This document shows, piece after piece, positions 60,788 through 64,000 of a stretch of DNA of 64,000 nt (positions within the stretch are counted from its first letter, which is position 1; each line of letters begins with the position of its first letter). Location of the stretch: contig JAHKAA010000026.1 in NCBI GenBank assembly GCA_018825965.1, positions 1 to 64,000 of the forward strand. Reading direction: 5' to 3'. Below the pieces are notes generated by a model. The model was not told the DNA's origin. It ran no database searches and saw nothing but the letters and a program-made list of their open reading frames with translations. The DNA comes from Gammaproteobacteria bacterium (GTDB taxonomy: Bacteria; Pseudomonadota; Gammaproteobacteria; Enterobacterales; Alteromonadaceae). A program made the position numbers and the translations under genes.

Positions 60788-60847
60788 GTTTAACGCCCGC
60801 TGAAGGCGCGTCGCATTTTGGCGTCGCTCTTGCTGCGATTGTTGAAC
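60788..60847 (-). other. attC site (60 bp, 59-base-element type)
   Basis: On the minus strand GTTCAAC (60847-60841, fitting RYYYAAC) and GTTAAAC (60794-60788, fitting GTTRRRY) bound 60 bp. The inner arms CGCAGCAAG and CTTCAGCG pair with one extrahelical base. The 3' end GCGGGCGTTA resembles that of many known attC sites. Confidence 0.7.
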
Positions 60848-60949
60848 GAAGCCGCTTTGCGGCAGAAACAAGAGAACATCATTTCCCTTTCTCCTTAAGT
60901 ACTTACCGGACGCAACCTGATTGGAGATTGCCTACATCGGAGTATGAGC

Positions 60950-61345
60950 ATGAACCTGCACGAACAACAAGGCTTCGATTACCTGCATCAACAACATCTT
61001 ACCAACTTAACCTTGCAAGGCAGAAGGTCCGCTACTATTGATGGCTAAAGCCGTGCCATTCGACGTATCGCAGCCCATTTTGACCGCTGTCCGGATACGC
61101 TTTCTCCGCTAATTTAAAGCGTTACTTTGCAGACTTGATTGACTTCCATTCCTGAAGCACGTTCAAACCCGACCGCAACGGCTTACAGTTTTTCTATAGC
61201 CATGTACTCAACAAATCCTGAGAGTGGCTCAGTATTATTAAGCCTCCGCAAGTCAACCGACTGCCTGATATTCTCACCCTCGGACGAAGTCGCCAGACAC
61301 ATCGGCGAAACACAGGGCTTGTTCAACACTTTGGATAAGGTCGCG
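60950..61345 (+). pseudogene. degraded tyrosine recombinase (IS91-associated type)
   Basis: Reading across frames gives a phage-integrase N-terminal half: MNLHEQQGFDYLHQQHLTN, then SRAIRRIAAHFDRCPDTLS, LKRYFADLID, DRNGLQFFYSHVL, IKPPQVNRLPDILT and DEVARHIGETQGL. Stops interrupt it at 61046 (TAA), 61153 (TGA) and 61219 (TGA), with frame changes near 61110 and 61280. The catalytic C-terminal domain is missing. The order of motifs matches integrases that accompany IS91-family transposases. Confidence 0.72.
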
Positions 61346-61379
61346 GCTTCGCGCGGCCTATCCATATTTATTATTTGGT

Positions 61380-62252
61380 TTATTGCCTGGGTCTGAGAGT
61401 TTCAATAAATTGTGCGTCTACCCAGAAAATGTCTACGTTTTCATGGTTGCCTGGAGCCATATTCCGATTGAAAAAAAGATATTTACCATCCGATGTCACG
61501 CTGGCCATTGCTTCCCAGCCTTGGGTATTTATTTTGTCGCCTAAATTAATGGGCTCCCCCCATGTATCATCTTGCTGTCGATAGCTGATATAAAGATCTG
61601 AGTCGCCATAACCTCCTTCTCTTTTACTGTCAAATATCAGATAAGATTCATCTGCGGCTATGAAGGGATGAAAACTTTTTCCACTATTGATCGCTTTCCC
61701 CAGCAGCTTGGGTTCTTCATATTTTCCATCCACTAGCCGTGAATAGCGAATTGATCCAGTGAAATCCTTTTTGAACTCGTCAAAAAAATAAGTTCCTTTT
61801 GAAGACGCTGTAAGGCGCATGATAGGCAATGTGTCGAAAGGAGCACCCAGTTTTTTCACTTCAGACCAGCCTGTCTCAGTGCGTTCCTTGTAACGCTTAC
61901 CCAAATGCATGGTTTTACCATCTGGCGCGATTAAAGGGGTTCCTACCCTTGGCGAAACAACTGATCCATGCCACTGATTATTGGTATTTATAAAAACAAC
62001 CATTTCTTGCTTGTCGCTGTTCTTGCTATCCCGAATGAAATAAAACTCATTGAGCTCAGGCGTGAACACCCCACTAACTTCCCAACCTTCAGTAGAAACA
62101 ATACCAGGTGCAAAAATTTCTGGTGTTGAACCTGGTAGCTTTTGCCCAAGGTAAGGGCCTGTTAGCACTGGAGATCCGTTTTCTGCATAACTTTCGCCAA
62201 CGACAACTAAAGCTGAAAACACCAGAGCCGCTGACATATAAATACGCTTCAT
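61380..62252 (-). CDS. exported PD40/WD40-like beta-propeller protein
   Basis: This 290-residue protein has a signal peptide (cut after SYA, residue ~23) and several PD40-type repeats (TPELNEFYFIRD, APDGKTMHLGKR, AADESYLIFDSKREGGYGDSDLYIS, TSDGKYLFFNRN). Such TolB-like propellers bind peptides, carbohydrates or other proteins in the periplasm; some act as sensors. It is isolated, with degraded DNA on both sides. Confidence 0.72.
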   Translation of the reverse strand: MKRIYMSAALVFSALVVVGESYAENGSPVLTGPYLGQKLPGSTPEIFAPGIVSTEGWEVSGVFTPELNEFYFIRDSKNSDKQEMVVFINTNNQWHGSVVSPRVGTPLIAPDGKTMHLGKRYKERTETGWSEVKKLGAPFDTLPIMRLTASSKGTYFFDEFKKDFTGSIRYSRLVDGKYEEPKLLGKAINSGKSFHPFIAADESYLIFDSKREGGYGDSDLYISYRQQDDTWGEPINLGDKINTQGWEAMASVTSDGKYLFFNRNMAPGNHENVDIFWVDAQFIETLRPRQ

Positions 62253-62610
62253 AATATATCCTTATTAAAATGTGGTAGATATAGCGCTCAACTTAATTAA
62301 ACAGGCTTTAACGTAGTACACATATCGCCACCGTATTGAAGCTTGTTTTCATACTGAGAGTTTCGTTATGGTTGCCCTGATTAAGATGAGCCGAGCTTGG
62401 GCCGCTGATGCTTGTGTCTCCAACCTGTTGTGACCAGAGGGTGGGCATTCGGGATAAAGCATTTCTTCCGGCTTGATGCCGTGCGACTATAGCGCGCAAT
62501 AAATCCGCTTATCTCGTATTATCATCCCAGGTCTGGGGGGACACCCGAAAGCATTTTATAGTGGCACCGCCAAGCATCCCGATAAATTTTGTTGCCAGAA
62601 AACAGCCTTT

Positions 62611-62753
62611 AGAGTCAAGTCTTGCCCTGTGCCCCGTCAAATCAGAACCAAACAAAAATGTTCATAAAATCAAAAAATAAGAGAAAAACATCACCAATTC
62701 ATTCACAACTAATGATGTCCCCCTTAAAAAATCGGAGCATGGGGCAAGACTGG
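62611..62753. repeat. inverted-repeat element B
   Basis: GTCAAGTCTTGCCCTGTGCCCC (from 62614) faces GGAGCATGGGGCAAGACTGG (to 62754). A 10-bp perfect inverted core AGTCTTGCCC/GGGCAAGACT is extended by partly paired flanks around a ~95-nt AT-rich interior. The ends resemble those of elements A and C. Confidence 0.55.
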
Positions 62754-62771
62754 TTCGTTTGATACACCTAT

Positions 62772-62806
62772 CGTTAGTGCGTCATATACCGCATCTAACT
62801 CTATGC
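62772..62806. repeat. hairpin-forming repeat, copy 1
   Basis: GTTAGTGCG (62773-62781) pairs with CGCATCTAAC (62790-62799) leaving one bulged base. The stretch ACCGCATCTAACTCTATGCA is repeated exactly at 63586-63604, apart from its first bases. The arms end in GTTAG/CTAAC, reminiscent of integron core sites. Confidence 0.5.
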
Positions 62807-62920
62807 AGCCCGGGTTTAGAGCAACCGGAAATGAATAAAGCAAGGCTTACAGAGAAAACATTTATAAGCTTAAACATGATGTCTCCTTATATAGTCCTGA
62901 TTTATGTGCTTGTTATGTTA

Positions 62921-63403
62921 CTAGGCCAAAAATTTAGATGTAATTACAAGTAAATACCCTAAAAGTAAAAAAGCATCTCTCAAGTATTGGCAAACCTTTA
63001 TACCTGTAGATATTTTTCCAATTAAGTCAGCAAACATATTCTGCACATTCGAAAATTTTTGTGCCTCTGTGAGGTGCCACGACTTCTTACCTGGATCAAT
63101 ACCCTCTAATTCACTTTTGCTGAAATGCTCTTTAGCTGTGTCTTCGCATTCAACAAGTTTATAATTTTTTTCATGCTTTATATTGGATATAAATATTTTT
63201 GCTAGGCCAAATACAACCGAAAACATTAATGAGGTAATTGCCAATAACATCATTGATTCAGTATTAAACGTAAAAGAAGTATTAAAAGTAAAAGGTTTCG
63301 CAAAGTAAGCAAAAGTCGCTGCGGATATTCCTACTACAAAGTAATCAAATTTTTCAACAGTCTGTAAGTAATGCTTTATCAATGCATTTCGTACTTCGGA
63401 CAT
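62921..63403 (-). CDS. hypothetical membrane protein (SLATT-like architecture)
   Basis: This 160-residue protein has two adjacent transmembrane helices (about 22-38 and 50-70), a charged cytoplasmic helical region, and a third hydrophobic segment at the C-terminus (about 138-157). This layout resembles SLATT-type membrane effectors of defence systems, but no nucleotide cyclase or other defence partner is visible, so the link is weak. ATG at 63403 follows GAGG; GTG at 63409 is the alternative. An attC-like core (63419-63425) lies just upstream, suggesting a cassette gene. Confidence 0.55.
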   Translation of the reverse strand: MSEVRNALIKHYLQTVEKFDYFVVGISAATFAYFAKPFTFNTSFTFNTESMMLLAITSLMFSVVFGLAKIFISNIKHEKNYKLVECEDTAKEHFSKSELEGIDPGKKSWHLTEAQKFSNVQNMFADLIGKISTGIKVCQYLRDAFLLLGYLLVITSKFLA

Positions 63404-63418
63404 GCTCACCTCAAATTG

Positions 63419-63425
63419 ATATAAC
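63419..63425 (-). other. attC-like core site upstream of 62921-63403
   Basis: On the minus strand GAGCGTTATATC places a GTTATAT core 16 bp before the gene's start codon. A GACGCC/GGCGTC hairpin lies directly behind it. A matching partner arm was not found, so the site is partial or disrupted. Confidence 0.35.
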
Positions 63426-63481
63426 GCTCTAGTCAGAGACGCCGTTGTTTGGCGTCGGTTTAATTCGCTCCTAATCGTAGG

Positions 63482-63620
63482 AAGGTCTTGCCCTGCCCCC
63501 CAGTAATGCCGTAAACCGCATGTTCCAAAAATACAGTCGCCCCCAGAAAGTCAGGGCAGTCTCACCGCCCCCGCTAGTACGTCATACCGCATCTAACTCT
63601 ATGCACGAAGCAAGACTTGA
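63482..63620. repeat. inverted-repeat element C with hairpin repeat copy 2
   Basis: AGGTCTTGCCCTGCCCCCC (from 63483) faces GAAGCAAGACTTGACC (to 63623). The inner right part (63572-63604) is a second copy of the repeat at 62772-62806. It lies between two attC-like core sites and could be an insertion between cassette pieces. Confidence 0.5.
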
Positions 63621-63675
63621 CCTCGTTGGCAGCCGGGTGAACAACTGTTGCGCGTCGATCCGTGAAGTGGCGCTT

Positions 63676-63682
63676 GTTAGAC
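63676..63682 (-). other. attC-like core overlapping the stop codon of the last gene
   Basis: On the minus strand GTCTAACAA fits the RYYYAAC start of an attC and contains the TAA stop of the upstream gene, the arrangement typical of cassette genes. The remainder of the site is not clearly paired. Confidence 0.4.
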
Positions 63683-64000
63683 GCTTCCCTGATAAGTGCA
63701 TGTGCCGCTTTCATTAGATAAAATTCCAAAACCGTTTTGCACATGAATTTTGAAAACTGAACGAACAACCTCAACTGGAATATTTAGTGATTCAGCTAAT
63801 TGAATTCCGTCAATCCACACACCAATTTCGCAGTTTTCGACAAGATCATATAGATCAGCCATATTTTTCTGATTTTCAAACAATCTCGCTAAGTAAAGAG
63901 TAAATGAAGGATCAACTAATTCAATTCCTTGTGCGTATTTATTGCCACTATACATGTCACGTTTTAAATATCCCTTTGACTCAAAAAGAGCAAGTGGACG
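63677..64000 (-). CDS. partial hypothetical protein, N-terminus beyond the window
   Basis: The frame is open to the right edge of the window, giving at least 107 residues; an internal ATG at 63955 is not necessarily the start. The C-terminal part (IDGIQLAESLNIPVEVVRSVFKIHVQNGFGIL) looks like a winged helix-turn-helix, so a small regulator is possible. No family is named. Its stop codon lies within an attC-like GTCTAAC. Confidence 0.5.
   Translation of the reverse strand, partial: RPLALFESKGYLKRDMYSGNKYAQGIELVDPSFTLYLARLFENQKNMADLYDLVENCEIGVWIDGIQLAESLNIPVEVVRSVFKIHVQNGFGILSNESGTCTYQGSV

Larger units (their letters stand above)
62253..62920. other. 668-bp non-coding stretch with repeat elements
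   Basis: No convincing gene is present. Short open frames here lack ribosome sites and recognisable similarity. The stretch contains inverted-repeat element B (62611-62753) and a hairpin-forming repeat (62772-62806). The segment 62330-62520 has the look of a mobile-element remnant but no transposase could be read from it. Confidence 0.5.

Noticed and set aside
61139..61396. Open frame of 85 codons in the accessory region
   Set aside because: It is largely one of the out-of-register frames of the decayed recombinase pseudogene, not an independent gene.
62308..62499. Minus-strand frame of 63 codons that might be a transposase remnant
   Set aside because: The surrounding sequence has a mobile-element feel, but no transposase motif could be read in any frame.
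62759..62953. Small plus-strand frame of 64 codons
   Set aside because: It lies within the repeat-rich stretch, overlaps a hairpin repeat and the end of another gene, and shows no ribosome binding site.
62921..63403. Defence system based on a SLATT-like membrane effector
   Set aside because: Only the helix layout fits. No cyclic-nucleotide synthase, nuclease or other partner is adjacent, so no system is claimed.

Overview
The window is chromosomal DNA from a gammaproteobacterium of the Alteromonadales/Chromatiaceae type. Gene order and protein sequences look most like Rheinheimera or a Shewanella relative. That placement rests on recognised proteins and recalled synteny (uup / DUF3466 / rmf; gph-ubiG divergent from gyrA; cmk-rpsA-ihfB-lapAB-pyrF; astC-astA-astD-DUF1338), not on a database search.

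Positions 1-58.9 kb are dense, orderly backbone. They hold two initiator tRNA genes, then rlmKL, a glutaredoxin-like gene, uup, a GlyGly-CTERM DUF3466 protein and rmf. A His-rich TonB-dependent receptor follows, with a Zur-type operator over its likely -10. Next come a LysE exporter, yaeQ, the tRNA hydroxylase trhO, cytochrome b561-yceI, and the class Ia ribonucleotide reductase operon nrdA-nrdB-yfaE with tandem NrdR-like boxes. gph-ubiG is divergent from gyrA. The long block serC-aroA / cmk / rpsA / ihfB / lapA-lapB-pyrF / nhaP2 follows. Then come two exported unknowns, maeA, and an Lrp/AsnC regulator divergent from the arginine succinyltransferase genes with a DUF1338 gene attached. The stretch ends with a persulfide-dioxygenase-like hydrolase pair, a chemoreceptor, htpX, dps, ybiT and a MocR regulator divergent from an EamA transporter.

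Two compact modules at 49.9-56.3 kb stand out. The first is a CoA-hydrolase/transferase-GNAT fusion followed with zero spacing by a histone-deacetylase-family protein, which looks like a possible acyl-transfer/deacylation pair. The second is a TrkH potassium channel followed by a KdpD that has lost its N-terminal half and by KdpE, with no kdpFABC in the window.

From about 58.9 kb to the end the character changes. Coding density falls and all intact genes are small or exported unknowns on the minus strand. There are integron attC-like sites (a convincing 60-bp one and a 99-bp one flank a GNAT gene), a degraded tyrosine recombinase of the IS91-associated kind, and three inverted-repeat-bounded elements sharing TCTTGCC-type ends. 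This looks like an accessory region containing an integron cassette cluster without an integrase in view. No CRISPR array, prophage, rRNA operon or plasmid origin was seen.
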